This document shows, piece by piece, positions 15,304 to 24,039 of a stretch of DNA of 36,409 nt (position 1 is its first letter; each line of letters opens with the position of its first letter). The notes under the pieces are model-generated. The model was not told the origin of the DNA and did not search any database. It saw only the letters and a program-made list of their open reading frames with translations. The stretch is from Ruminococcus sp. Lineage in GTDB: Bacteria; Bacillota; Clostridia; Oscillospirales; Ruminococcaceae. The translations under genes were made by a program, and so were the position numbers. The DNA lies in the NCBI GenBank assembly GCA_029055625.1, contig JAIDCY010000101.1:1-36409 (forward strand), written 5' to 3'.

Positions 15304-15861
15304 CTACTTTACTTCAAAAATTCTGATATTTTCTGCGGATACATCTGTTTCATCAAGAATTATTTCCTTTATCGACGCCGCCTGTGCCTTATCCAGACCT
15401 TCAGTTTTCACCACTACTTTAGCCGTTGAACCGTCAAGATACGCCACACAATCCTCAAATCCCTGTGCTTTTATAAGCGATTCTATTGTACCTTCGGATT
15501 CTATCAGTTTTGATACCTCAACGGCATCAAGTGCGTTCATTACCATCTCATCTTCCGTAATGTCCCCACCACCTATTATTGACTGCAAAGTCTGTACGGC
15601 GGTGTCACGGTTATTCATCTTATCAAGTCTTGCCTGTGCGAAATAGTCTTTACCCGTTGCGTTTACCGATTCCGTTTCCGCATTGACAAATTCCGTCTCA
15701 CCGTAACTTACTGTATCATTATCGGCGGTTACCGTTTTTGTATCCGGCGTGTTAATTTCCGGAGCGGTTGAATAGTTTATGTATACCGCTATTGCGAGCA
15801 TCAAGGTCAGACAGGTCATAATAATATGTTTTTTTCCTATTATAAGTGTTGGTTTTTTCAT
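15304..15861 (-). CDS. spoIIIAH: Stage III sporulation protein AH
   Basis: A 185-residue mother-cell protein with one N-terminal membrane span (about 12-30) and a ring-forming extracellular domain related to type III secretion YscJ/FliF rings (about 95-185: TEDEMVMNALDAVEVSKLIESEGTIESLIKAQGFEDCVAY in pieces). It pairs with forespore SpoIIQ to form the feeding-tube channel. A region before the ring domain carries ARLDKMNNRDTAVQTLQ, a family feature. Last gene of the spoIIIA operon; no spoIIQ in the window. Confidence 0.93.
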   Translation of the reverse strand: MKKPTLIIGKKHIIMTCLTLMLAIAVYINYSTAPEINTPDTKTVTADNDTVSYGETEFVNAETESVNATGKDYFAQARLDKMNNRDTAVQTLQSIIGGGDITEDEMVMNALDAVEVSKLIESEGTIESLIKAQGFEDCVAYLDGSTAKVVVKTEGLDKAQAASIKEIILDETDVSAENIRIFEVK

Positions 15862-15874
15862 AAATATTTCTCCT

Positions 15875-16408
15875 TTAATGTTTTAATTTTGTTACATATA
15901 TTTTGCCGGTAGATATTCCGAGTACCGCAGATGTTGCCTTGTAAATCTGTTCCTGTACCGCCGGACTATCATATCCCGAACACGCTACTACAGCACCGGT
16001 TATTGCCGGTGGCTGTACCGTTTCGACAAGTGCCGTCTTTTCACTACCGTTACCGATAATCACATATTTTTTTTCCTCCTCTGTCGTATTTCCGGACTGA
16101 TTCCGTTTGCCCTCCGTTGCGTATACATAACGCTGGTCCGTCGCAACCGTTATACATACTTTTACATCACCTGCTCCGTCGATATTACTGAGAAACTCTT
16201 CAAGTCGTTTTTCCGTATCAATGCGGTATTTTTCCGTACTGTCCGCACCGTCTTCAAGTGAATATCCGGCTGATTCCGTATCTTTTTTACTGTCGGGTAC
16301 TACGGCGGAAAGCATTATGAAAATAAGTCCGGCTACTCCAAGCATCATCACGACGGCAAGCAGTTTTTTTTCTTTCGGTAAATTTCTGAATTTTTCAGCC
16401 ACTTCCAT
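15875..16408 (-). CDS. spoIIIAG: Stage III sporulation protein AG
   Basis: A 177-residue protein with one membrane span (about 15-37) and a C-terminal ring-building domain (GAVVACSGYDSPAVQEQIYKA, then VLGISTGKIYVTKLK). SpoIIIAG forms a large ring in the channel between mother cell and forespore. The middle contains an insertion-like stretch (DQRYVYATEGKRNQSGNTTEEE) typical of clostridial members. It overlaps spoIIIAF by 14 bases. Confidence 0.93.
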   Translation of the reverse strand: MEVAEKFRNLPKEKKLLAVVMMLGVAGLIFIMLSAVVPDSKKDTESAGYSLEDGADSTEKYRIDTEKRLEEFLSNIDGAGDVKVCITVATDQRYVYATEGKRNQSGNTTEEEKKYVIIGNGSEKTALVETVQPPAITGAVVACSGYDSPAVQEQIYKATSAVLGISTGKIYVTKLKH

Positions 16409-16856
16409 TAACTACCTCCACACTATCGCCGATAATGTTTCTTATAATTTCAACCGCTTTCCCGAAATCGTCCGACCTGATTGTGACCTTATTAATAAAT
16501 ATGCTGTTATCGTCTGAAATATTAACTTCCGTCTGAATTTCCGTACAATTTATTCCGGAAGCGGTAAGCTGTTGCAGTATCGCCGACGATACATTTTCCG
16601 CAGTCTGCCGACATATTTCATTATTATATACTTCCTCTGATATTCCGTAATCCTGCTGACTGTATGTTGAAAAATCAGGCATTTCAAAAGATACGCCACC
16701 TTTTGCGAAAGATGCGACAAGAACGGTCACGACGGTAAGATTAAGTAAAAATTTCATCTGCGTTTTTAACCGTGTACCTGATACGAGATTCTCAATCATA
16801 CACACCCCGGCGGATATTATACATACCGCCATGACCGCATTTTTCAAATCCTCCAT
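16395..16856 (-). CDS. spoIIIAF: Stage III sporulation protein AF
   Basis: A 153-residue protein with two N-terminal membrane spans (about 5-22 and 33-51) and a C-terminal ring-building domain (about 85-153) with NCTEIQTEVNISDDNSIFINKV. It is part of the SpoIIIA-SpoIIQ channel complex. Its start follows the spoIIIAE stop by ten bases and its end overlaps spoIIIAG. Confidence 0.9.
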   Translation of the reverse strand: MEDLKNAVMAVCIISAGVCMIENLVSGTRLKTQMKFLLNLTVVTVLVASFAKGGVSFEMPDFSTYSQQDYGISEEVYNNEICRQTAENVSSAILQQLTASGINCTEIQTEVNISDDNSIFINKVTIRSDDFGKAVEIIRNIIGDSVEVVNGSG

Positions 16857-16866
16857 AATATCCCTC

Positions 16867-17958
16867 CTAATTCAGACATTTCATAAGTATACCGGTACAA
16901 AGTACAAAAATCACCGAGTAACAAACCAATACGCTTTGTGCCACAGCAAGTCCGCTGTCGATACCTTTCATAAGTTTTGTAAGCGGTTCGGTGGAAAAAA
17001 GTTCCGCTATCGCCGTACCTATCCACATTACTAAACGGAAAACAAGCACTTCGAGTACAGGCGGTGACATTATTATTATCATCGCAATCACTCCTGCCGT
17101 ACCCACGCTTCCGTGTATCACGTCGAAACTGCTTTTTACCGTCGCATATGCATCCGATACCGCCCCACCTACTACCGGAACTGCTCCGGATATAAGAAAT
17201 CTTGCGGTCTTACTCGCAACGCCGTCCGCCTTACCGCCTAACGTACATTTCATAGATACAAAACCGGTGAAAAGCGTCATTGTAACGGTCATTCCCCATG
17301 TAATCAGCTTTTTCAGCAGATTTATTATACTGTTCAGCGACATATCCGGAAAAACACTGCCCGATACCGCAAGGACTGTACTTATGCTTACCACCGGAAT
17401 AAGAAAATTTTCCGAAAGTCTCACTATCAGCTCCGACGCACCGAGTATGAGCAGGTTATATATTCCGGCGGTTGTGATTCCTCCGGCTATTAACGTTATA
17501 CCGGCAAAAACCGGAACGAATACGAGAATAAAATTCCCACCTCGCTGTATCGCCGTAAGGGCTGAACCGTATACCGTAAAAAGTTGTGGCATTATTACCG
17601 TAACCGCCGTTATAACGCAAATCATGTTGTAAAGTCCGGCAGATGTACCCGAAAATATTACAGTACCGGCATTTTTCATTATCGCCGTGAAAAGTATGAC
17701 CAGCAAAAGCGTTTTCAGGACTTTCAAAGGTGCGGAAATTCTCGTCACTACCGCATTTTTTACTATATCCAGCAATCCGGTAAATGAAATATTTTCTATA
17801 TCTTCGTAACTGAAATCTATATCATAATCAGACATTATTTCATCAATCTGCTGGCTTATTTCCGCCTTACTTCCTGTACCCTCCGCATAACTTTCTACCG
17901 GTTGCGTAACTATAATCAGAATCACAAATATTATAAGTATATAAAATATTTTTTTCAT
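16867..17958 (-). CDS. spoIIIAE: Stage III sporulation protein AE
   Basis: A 363-residue polytopic membrane protein: an N-terminal signal-like segment (1-26), a short extracellular part, then about eight hydrophobic spans. The stretches AGAVPVVGGAVSDAYATV (with the glycine-rich VVGGAVSDA) and VGTAGVIAMIIIMSPP are characteristic. It is the likely export-gate-like part of the spoIIIA machine. It overlaps spoIIIAD by four bases. Confidence 0.93.
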   Translation of the reverse strand: MKKIFYILIIFVILIIVTQPVESYAEGTGSKAEISQQIDEIMSDYDIDFSYEDIENISFTGLLDIVKNAVVTRISAPLKVLKTLLLVILFTAIMKNAGTVIFSGTSAGLYNMICVITAVTVIMPQLFTVYGSALTAIQRGGNFILVFVPVFAGITLIAGGITTAGIYNLLILGASELIVRLSENFLIPVVSISTVLAVSGSVFPDMSLNSIINLLKKLITWGMTVTMTLFTGFVSMKCTLGGKADGVASKTARFLISGAVPVVGGAVSDAYATVKSSFDVIHGSVGTAGVIAMIIIMSPPVLEVLVFRLVMWIGTAIAELFSTEPLTKLMKGIDSGLAVAQSVLVCYSVIFVLCTGILMKCLN

Positions 17959-18353
17959 ACTTGTCCCATAATTTCATTAATTTTTTCAATCAGAGCCTTT
18001 AAAATCGGCATACTCATAAATGTTACCGCACCCCTGCCCCACATCTCCGCTACCGATGCTATCGCATTTTCTCCGCTGTCACGGCATATTTCACACGTTA
18101 TCTGCGTTACGAAACATATAGCCGATGCCTTGAAAATCAGCGACATATAACTTTCAGATATTCCAGCCTGCGAAAAAACGTCGCTTATATCCGTCAGAAG
18201 AGGTTCGATAAATAACATGAATCCGCACATTACCCCGATACACGCCACAAGTGCCGTCATCATCGACTGCTCCTGACAGTGTTGCTTCAGCAGTACCGCC
18301 ATTATCGCCGAACTTATACAGAATACTGCTACAGAAAAACAGTTCTCTACCAT
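17955..18353 (-). CDS. spoIIIAD: Stage III sporulation protein AD
   Basis: A 132-residue membrane protein with four hydrophobic spans (about 5-22, 30-48, 67-90, 102-120). The family segment FKASAICFVTQITCEICRDSGENAIASVAEMWGRG (residues about 78-112) is easy to recognise. It acts in the mother-cell membrane of the developing spore. It overlaps spoIIIAC by seven and spoIIIAE by four bases. Confidence 0.93.
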   Translation of the reverse strand: MVENCFSVAVFCISSAIMAVLLKQHCQEQSMMTALVACIGVMCGFMLFIEPLLTDISDVFSQAGISESYMSLIFKASAICFVTQITCEICRDSGENAIASVAEMWGRGAVTFMSMPILKALIEKINEIMGQV

Positions 18354-18544
18354 AACCCGAACACCATTTTTACTTTCTCGAACAGGTCGCCTATCTCGTC
18401 GACTATCACGACAAGTACCACAATAAGTCCGGCAAGCGTGGTCATCATTGCCTGCTCCTCACGTTCAGCACGCTTCAGAACAAGATTAAGTACCGCAACT
18501 ATTATCCCCGTTCCGGCTATTTTAAAAATCAAGTCAATGTCCAT
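18347..18544 (-). CDS. spoIIIAC: Stage III sporulation protein AC
   Basis: A 65-residue membrane protein, the normal length. It has the highly conserved start MDIDLIFKIAGTGIIVAVLN, then RAEREEQAMMTTLAGL, and two membrane spans. SpoIIIAC and SpoIIIAD are related to each other and belong to the same engulfment-stage complex. It lies 19 bases after spoIIIAB with a GAAAGGATAT ribosome site. Confidence 0.95.
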   Translation of the reverse strand: MDIDLIFKIAGTGIIVAVLNLVLKRAEREEQAMMTTLAGLIVVLVVIVDEIGDLFEKVKMVFGLW

Positions 18545-18563
18545 AATCTTATATCCTTTCGTA

Positions 18564-19070
18564 CTATATTATGAGAATACCTGTCATTATTCCAAAAAGT
18601 ATTCCGATACTTCTATATAATCTGCCTTTCTGTGCGTATATATCGGAGTAATTTTTTTCAAGAATACCGGCTTTTTCGGTGAGTGTCGCAATAGATTCAA
18701 GCTGACCTTCTATGTCACTTTGTCCGAGTACGTAACCGAAATCACATAACAGTCCCTTTACATCGTCAGGTAAATTTTTCTGCGATTTTACAGCGTTTAT
18801 CCATATTTCACGAAAATTACTTTCCGGACTGTATTGTTCCGGTATGGTATTCAGAAATTCCAGACGCTGAAATTTTCTGTTTTTCCGGAGTTCTGAACCT
18901 ATGGAATACACGTCAACCGCACTACACCGGATTATTACGGCGGTATTCATGAACATTTCACGGATATTACGGCAGAAATCAAGGTCAGATTTAAGACGTT
19001 CTGAAAAATATATACCGGTTACCGCCCCCGCAATTGTAAACATAATCGCTGAAATTATCCTGAAAAACAT
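18564..19070 (-). CDS. spoIIIAB: Stage III sporulation protein AB
   Basis: A 168-residue protein with hydrophobic ends (about 2-21 and 151-168) and a helical middle, including the family segment FLNTIPEQYSPESNFREIWINAV. SpoIIIAB resembles type IV pilus/type II secretion GspF-like proteins and works with the SpoIIIAA ATPase. It overlaps spoIIIAA by 16 bases. Confidence 0.9.
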   Translation of the reverse strand: MFFRIISAIMFTIAGAVTGIYFSERLKSDLDFCRNIREMFMNTAVIIRCSAVDVYSIGSELRKNRKFQRLEFLNTIPEQYSPESNFREIWINAVKSQKNLPDDVKGLLCDFGYVLGQSDIEGQLESIATLTEKAGILEKNYSDIYAQKGRLYRSIGILFGIMTGILII

Positions 19071-19969
19071 CTTCCGAGCCTCCTGATTTCACGGATTCTG
19101 CCTGTTTTTTCAAGAAAAACTGCGTACTCAAAAATACCGTTTTCCAGTAATGGTCTGATAGTCCGGCGTTTCAGGAGATTTTCATAATTCTCTGCGTGGA
19201 CAGTCGCCGTAAACCCTACCCCACAACCATATGCACCCGATATTGCCGATACGTCTTCCGGTGTGGAAATCTCGTCGCAGAAAATCATATCCGGCGAAAG
19301 AGTACGTACCGCCGATATTATACCCTCAGCACGTCCGCAACCTACAAGAATATCCGTAAGCACCCCAACGTCATTTTCAGGTACGCCGTCGGTTACTGAT
19401 GCTATTTCATTCCTTTCGTCGATAAGTGATATTTTTATCCGGTTTCCGTATATCCTGCACAAATCCCTTAAAACTGTAGTTTTTCCGGTGTTCACGCCAC
19501 CACATATCAATACGCTTTTTCCGTAAATCTGCTCCGCTATCCTTTCCGCACATCCTTTAACACATCTTGCTATCCGAAAATTAAGGGCGTTGAAACTGCT
19601 GATTGTTTTTCCGGCAGTTTCGGAGTATGTACCGGCTACGCCTACTCGTATTCCGCCTTTAAGTACAAAATATCCCTCACGCAGTTCCCGGCTACAACTA
19701 TGCACGGAATAGTGACAAAGTTTATCGACGGTCTGCCGTATGTCTTCGGCGGTAATCGCTATATTTTCCGGATTGTCATAATCTCCTGTGAGCTTTCCGT
19801 TACGTGTAAGAAATTTTATCCTGTCGGGAAAAATGTATGTCACAGCACGTCCGCTCCGTAAGCGTATCTCTGTAGCACTTCTGCCGGTTACCGCCACCGC
19901 TGACATTGCCGTTCTTATTTCCGGTATCATATAAGACGTTATTATTTCATAGCTTGTACTTTCCGTCAT
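19055..19969 (-). CDS. spoIIIAA: Stage III sporulation protein AA (secretion-type ATPase)
   Basis: A 304-residue cytoplasmic ATPase of the GspE/PilT-like secretion superfamily. It shows GGIRVGVAGTYSET, Walker A GGVNTGKTT, then SLIDERNEIA and a Walker B-type MIFCDEIST. It probably powers the SpoIIIA channel. ATG at 19969 has AAGGAG eight bases upstream; the open frame upstream to a GTG at 19987 would include the ribosome site and is rejected. It is the first gene of the operon. I could not recognise a sigma-E promoter with confidence in the 57 bases between it and the terminator at 20027. Confidence 0.95.
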   Translation of the reverse strand: MTESTSYEIITSYMIPEIRTAMSAVAVTGRSATEIRLRSGRAVTYIFPDRIKFLTRNGKLTGDYDNPENIAITAEDIRQTVDKLCHYSVHSCSRELREGYFVLKGGIRVGVAGTYSETAGKTISSFNALNFRIARCVKGCAERIAEQIYGKSVLICGGVNTGKTTVLRDLCRIYGNRIKISLIDERNEIASVTDGVPENDVGVLTDILVGCGRAEGIISAVRTLSPDMIFCDEISTPEDVSAISGAYGCGVGFTATVHAENYENLLKRRTIRPLLENGIFEYAVFLEKTGRIREIRRLGRCFSG

Positions 19970-20026
19970 TCTGAACACTCCTTCCACTTAATAATATTCA
20001 GTAATTCCGTACATTATTCACATACA

Positions 20027-20056
20027 TAAAAAAAACAGCACACCGAAGTGTGCTGT
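20027..20056 (-). terminator. Strong intrinsic terminator of the sugar ABC operon
   Basis: On the minus strand ACAGCACAC, loop TTCG, GTGTGCTGT: a perfect nine-pair stem (20056-20035) with a stable tetraloop, followed by eight T (20035-20028). It lies 15 bases after the stop of the last permease gene and isolates spoIIIAA from the importer. Confidence 0.93.
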
Positions 20057-20070
20057 AAATTTTTTGGAAA

Positions 20071-20988
20071 TTATTCCTTGACACCACCGAGGGCAACGCC
20101 GGCAATGATGAACTTTGAAAGACAGATGTATACGATGATAATCGGAATGATACCGAGTGCGATACAAGTGTAAATCATACCATAGTCAGCGGTTTTCTGT
20201 GACGACTGGAGGATACCAAGCATCATAGGAAGCGTACGGAGGTTTGTTGTACCGCCCTTGTTCGGGTCGATAAGAATCATGTTAGGAGTATAGAAGTTGT
20301 TCCAGCTTGCGATAAATGCGAAGATTGCCTGAACTGCGATAGCAGGTTTCATCATAGGAATTGCAATCTGTAAGAAAATTCTGAACTCACTGCAACCGTC
20401 GATACGTGCTGCCTCAACTATTGACTGCGAGAACGACGATTTAAGATACGATACCATGAAGTATACTACCGACGGTGCGGCAACTGCCGGAATGATAAGC
20501 GGTATGAATGAGTTTGTAAGATGTAAGTTAATCATGAACTTTACGAAACCGGCTGATGTTACCTGTACCGGAACCATCATTACAAGAAGTATCGCTGTAT
20601 ATGCGGCGTCCTTGAGTTTGAAATCGTAAACTCGTATACCATATGCGGTCATTGCGGAGAAGAATACTGTCAGGAATGTTGAACATACTGTGATAGTCAA
20701 GCTGTTCTTGTAACCAATCATGATACTGAAATCGTCGGAAGTTTTTGTACTGAGGTTTTTGATATTCTCACTTAAATGACTGCTCGGAGCAAACAGAGTA
20801 CCGAGACCCGTCATACTGATAATTTCAGTGTGAGACCTTGTGGCATTAATAATAAGAATGTAGATAGGAAGAAGACATACAATGGTAAGAATTACGCACC
20901 ATGCAAAGAGTATACCTGATTTTATTTTCAGACTCCTTGTGTAATTGGCTTCGGCGTCTCCTCCATAAGTTGCTTTCATTTTGCTCAT
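20071..20988 (-). CDS. Sugar ABC transporter permease, MalG type
   Basis: A 305-residue inner-membrane permease of the CUT1 class with six hydrophobic spans. The cytoplasmic EAA loop, which contacts the ATPase, reads EAARIDGCSEFRIFLQIAIP. The extended hydrophilic N-terminus (about 1-25) is a little longer than usual. It overlaps the MalF-type permease gene by four bases. No ATPase gene is present, so a shared MsmK/UgpC-like ATPase elsewhere is expected. The substrate cannot be read from sequence. Confidence 0.92.
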   Translation of the reverse strand: MSKMKATYGGDAEANYTRSLKIKSGILFAWCVILTIVCLLPIYILIINATRSHTEIISMTGLGTLFAPSSHLSENIKNLSTKTSDDFSIMIGYKNSLTITVCSTFLTVFFSAMTAYGIRVYDFKLKDAAYTAILLVMMVPVQVTSAGFVKFMINLHLTNSFIPLIIPAVAAPSVVYFMVSYLKSSFSQSIVEAARIDGCSEFRIFLQIAIPMMKPAIAVQAIFAFIASWNNFYTPNMILIDPNKGGTTNLRTLPMMLGILQSSQKTADYGMIYTCIALGIIPIIIVYICLSKFIIAGVALGGVKE

Positions 20989-22091
20989 ATGCTGAGACCT
21001 CCAAACTGTTTATTCTTTGCCTTCTGCTGTTTGATAAGTGCCTTTCTCTGTAACTTCTTTCTGTGCTCTTCTTCGTCACGGTTGAGACGGAAGATAATTG
21101 CACCAAGTACAGCGGTAATGATAAAGAGTACAACTGACGCCGCACCGGAATAACCATATGACGGCTCAATAGCACCACTGTGGAACTTATCGTAGATATA
21201 AACGGCAATTGTCTCGATATTACCGATTCTCTGACCTTCCTTGGAAGTTGTGAAGAGATAAGGCATATCGAACATCTGGAGACCACCTATCATAGAGGTG
21301 ATGACTGTATAAACAAGAATCGGGCTGAGAAGCGGAACTGTGATTTTTACGAATGTCTGACCACTTGAAGCACCGTCGATACTTGCAGCCTCGAACAGTG
21401 AAGGGTTAATACCCATGATACCTGACATAAGCATTATCATTGTGTTACCGAACCACATCCATGTCTGAATGAACATTACTATTATACGTGGTGGCCATAC
21501 AACGTCAGGGATATTTTTTGTCATGTTGAAGAATTCGCCGTCTTTGAGGACACCTATTGAACGTCCGAGAAGTGTAGCTGCTGAATAGTTTGTATCAGCA
21601 CAGAGCTGAAGGAAAAGTACAGCTATTGAAGCAGCTGTTATGATGTTAGGCATATACATGATAACTTTGAAGAATCCTGTTCCCGGAATCTTAAGTTTTG
21701 CATCTGTGAACCATACGGCGAGTGAAAGTGAAAGTGCAATCTGCGGAATGAAGTTACCGAACCACAGAACGATTGTGTTTTTCAGACATCTTATAAAGTT
21801 CTGGTGCTGAACGTCGATTGACATGAGTTCTCTTGCGGCAGCTTTTACATTGGCGTCTGAACTTAAAAGGTCTGATTTGTTATACGGGTGACTGAAAAGT
21901 AAGTCGCTGAAATTCTTGAAGCCCACGAAGTCATTACCGGCGCTCTGATTTCCCTTGAAAGCGAGGATAAACGTATAAATCAAAGGCCATAACTGGAAAA
22001 AGCAATAAACAATAAAAAACGGTAAAATAAATATGTAGCCATACTTAGCATAGCTGATTGATTTGATTCTGCTCTGAGCAGCTGATGCCAT
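20985..22091 (-). CDS. Sugar ABC transporter permease, MalF type
   Basis: A 368-residue CUT1-class permease. The first span is about 20-40, a large extracellular loop follows (about 45-120), then the core spans. The EAA loop reads EAASIDGASSGQTFVKITVP. The C-terminus is basic (EEHRKKLQRKALIKQQKAKNK). ATG at 22091 is preferred over a GTG four codons earlier, which lies against the AAAGGG ribosome site. It is separated from the binding-protein gene by a hairpin, usual where the binding protein is made in excess. Confidence 0.9.
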   Translation of the reverse strand: MASAAQSRIKSISYAKYGYIFILPFFIVYCFFQLWPLIYTFILAFKGNQSAGNDFVGFKNFSDLLFSHPYNKSDLLSSDANVKAAARELMSIDVQHQNFIRCLKNTIVLWFGNFIPQIALSLSLAVWFTDAKLKIPGTGFFKVIMYMPNIITAASIAVLFLQLCADTNYSAATLLGRSIGVLKDGEFFNMTKNIPDVVWPPRIIVMFIQTWMWFGNTMIMLMSGIMGINPSLFEAASIDGASSGQTFVKITVPLLSPILVYTVITSMIGGLQMFDMPYLFTTSKEGQRIGNIETIAVYIYDKFHSGAIEPSYGYSGAASVVLFIITAVLGAIIFRLNRDEEEHRKKLQRKALIKQQKAKNKQFGGLSI

Positions 22092-22141
22092 ACATACACA
22101 CACCCTTTCGTAATATTAAGCAAATTAAAAATCTAAATAAC

Positions 22142-22169
22142 GCCGATGGAACACACCTGTCCCACCGGC
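22142..22169 (-). promoter_or_regulatory. mRNA hairpin between binding-protein and permease genes
   Basis: On the minus strand GCCGGTGG pairs with CCATCGGC (eight pairs, one G-U) around a 12-base loop. No T-tract follows, so it is more likely an RNA-stability or partial attenuation element that raises binding-protein mRNA over permease mRNA. Confidence 0.5.
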
Positions 22170-22194
22170 AATAAAACAAGGACTTTACTAAATA

Positions 22195-23736
22195 TTAGCC
22201 AAGGTCTGGGATATCTCCTGAAACTTTCTCCATGAATGCAATCTGTGTATCATCCCATGAAGCACCGGATTCAAGATACTGTGCCTGAACGATGTCGATA
22301 AAGTCAGACTTTATAGTTGCGTCGTAAGGAGTGATAAGACCGTTGAGGTTGATTTTCTTTGCGTTTTCGTGGAGAACTTCAAAGTAGTTCTGACCGTCGA
22401 GGAGGTTAGTTACGTATTCGTTCGGGTTCTCACCGGAATTAACGATTTCTTCCATTACAGCCATGTTGTTGCAGTATTCAGGCTTGCTGAGTGCATATTC
22501 TTTAATAGTAGCAGGGTCAACAGTGAATGTCTTGATAAATGACTGTGCTTCTTCAGCGTTATCAGTAGCAGGATTAACAACAATCCATGTACCGCCCCAG
22601 AAGTAAGGTGAAGGACCTTGACAAACTTTCCACTTGCCGTATGTTGCACCGCCTTCGCCACCTGCTGCCTGAGCAAGAATAGCATCGCCGAAGCCCCATG
22701 TTGATACGAAGAAGCCCATTGCACTGTCGTCCTGACCGGAAGCGTACCATGAAGGATCCCACTGTGGGTTCTTTGTAACACCACCGCAATCCCAGAGTCT
22801 CTTAGCATAATCTGCGAACTGCTGGCAAGAACTATCGATATTAAGTGCATTATCTACAACCCACGGAGTTGTACGTGTTGCGGCGAATACCTGCCACATA
22901 CCACCGAGTGTATCAGCAAGAGCTGTTGCACCGCCGGACTGTTCTGCAATATCTTCAGCTGTTGCTACGAAGTCTTCCCAGTTGCCGATCTTAGCCTGCA
23001 TTTCTTCAGGGGATGTTACACCGAGATACTGTTCAGCGAGGTCTGCTCTGTATGCGAAACCACCGGCTGCTGCCTGCCATGATACACCTTTTCTTACGCC
23101 GTTGGAATCCTTACCGATTTCATCAGTATATCCGTAAATATCAGCGAAGTTGTCATCTGTAAAGCCGAGCTGTTCGAGTGGAGCTGTCTTTGTATCGTCG
23201 TTTATGTACTTGAGAGCCCAGTCTGCTTCACAGAAATAAACGTCGAGGTCTGCGTTATCATTGAAGAGAGCGTCGTATTTTTCGGAAGCCTGACCGCCAC
23301 CAACATCGAAGTTAATGAAGTTTATCTTATCGTCGGAAGTTCCTGTAACTGATTTCCACTGTTCGAGCATTGCCGGTACGTCGTCTGCGTTCCATGCTGC
23401 AACTGTGAAAGTGGCACCGCCTGTACCGAGTGATACCTCACCTACTTCTGTAGAGCCCTTAGCTACAACAGGTTCAGCTTCGCCTTCGTCTTCTGCCTCT
23501 GAATCTTCTTCGCCGTCTTCAGCTTCGGATTCGTCTTCAGCTTCTGATTCTTCTTCACTTTCTTCTTCGCTGGATTCCTCTTCACTGGATTCTTCTTCAC
23601 TTGATTCAGGGGCGGAAGTTGCAGGAGCGGAAGTAGCTGTTGAAGATGAAGGGTCATCGCCACCACAGCTTGCGAATGCACTTGTAGCCATTGCGAGAGT
23701 TGCGACTAAGGCTAAAGTTTTCTTGAGTTTGTTCAT
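22195..23736 (-). CDS. Extracellular sugar-binding lipoprotein (CUT1 family)
   Basis: A 513-residue solute-binding protein of family 1. The N-terminal lipoprotein signal ends at SAFASC with Cys24 as the lipid site (the -3 Phe is not ideal). Residues about 28-90 are a low-complexity Ser/Glu/Asp linker made of repeated SSEEE, SEAED units, unusually long. The binding domain (about 95-513) begins VSLGTGGATFTVAAWNADD. ATG has AAGGAGG nine bases upstream. Codon choice differs visibly from the flanking genes, and the only two GATC sites of the window are here. It probably delivers an oligosaccharide to the two permeases downstream. Confidence 0.92.
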   Translation of the reverse strand: MNKLKKTLALVATLAMATSAFASCGGDDPSSSTATSAPATSAPESSEEESSEEESSEEESEEESEAEDESEAEDGEEDSEAEDEGEAEPVVAKGSTEVGEVSLGTGGATFTVAAWNADDVPAMLEQWKSVTGTSDDKINFINFDVGGGQASEKYDALFNDNADLDVYFCEADWALKYINDDTKTAPLEQLGFTDDNFADIYGYTDEIGKDSNGVRKGVSWQAAAGGFAYRADLAEQYLGVTSPEEMQAKIGNWEDFVATAEDIAEQSGGATALADTLGGMWQVFAATRTTPWVVDNALNIDSSCQQFADYAKRLWDCGGVTKNPQWDPSWYASGQDDSAMGFFVSTWGFGDAILAQAAGGEGGATYGKWKVCQGPSPYFWGGTWIVVNPATDNAEEAQSFIKTFTVDPATIKEYALSKPEYCNNMAVMEEIVNSGENPNEYVTNLLDGQNYFEVLHENAKKINLNGLITPYDATIKSDFIDIVQAQYLESGASWDDTQIAFMEKVSGDIPDLG

Positions 23737-23976
23737 TTGATTTTTCCTCCTTAAAAATGTATATTATATTTCTGAATAAATATAATATTATGAATAGATA
23801 TTCCGTTCCCGTGACAGATTATACGGGCAATTGTGCTTACCATACGCAACACCATTACGGAAACTACTGATACCAAAAGCTCTTTGCGAAAAAATTTCCG
23901 CATTATTTCCGGAGTGTATGACCTCTGCAGAGAGCCGGTACTATCTGTGCTGACACACAACTTCGGATTATTCGCT
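23737..23976 (-). promoter_or_regulatory. Long 5' leader of the sugar ABC operon
   Basis: About 240 untranslated bases separate the predicted start site from the ATG. Within it, an 11-pair perfect AT hairpin (arms 23761-23771 and 23778-23788, six-base loop) lies just before the AAGGAGG site at 23746-23752, and a CTCTGCAGAG palindrome lies near the 5' end. I recognise no known riboswitch class. A short open frame in it has no ribosome site. Confidence 0.5.
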
Positions 23977-23983
23977 TTATTAA

Positions 23984-24012
23984 AATATACCTTATTTTTT
24001 GTGTAAAGTCAA
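23984..24012 (-). promoter_or_regulatory. Sigma-A type promoter of the sugar ABC operon
   Basis: On the minus strand TTGACT (24012-24007), 17 bases, TATATT (23989-23984). It is the only good promoter in the 438-base gap between 23737 and 24174. Confidence 0.85.
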
Positions 24013-24039
24013 TAGTTTATAACGTTCTTTAATATTTCT

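Noticed and set aside
16991-17632. 213-codon plus-strand open frame
   Set aside because: Antisense shadow of spoIIIAE; Thr/Pro/Ile-rich composition comes from the reverse complement of hydrophobic codons.
20846-21286. 146-codon minus-strand frame across the two permease genes
   Set aside because: Out-of-frame shadow; both permeases have complete EAA loops and spans in their own frames.
23490-23620. Repeated short DNA units resembling a repeat array
   Set aside because: They encode the Ser/Glu linker, are irregular, and have no unique spacers, so this is not a CRISPR array.
23315-23740. Ser-rich 141-codon plus-strand frame
   Set aside because: Antisense of the acidic linker and N-terminus of the binding protein.
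23751-23960. 69-codon minus-strand open frame in the sugar operon leader, partly hydrophobic
   Set aside because: It begins at TTG with no ribosome site and lies wholly within the predicted untranslated leader; no family resemblance.
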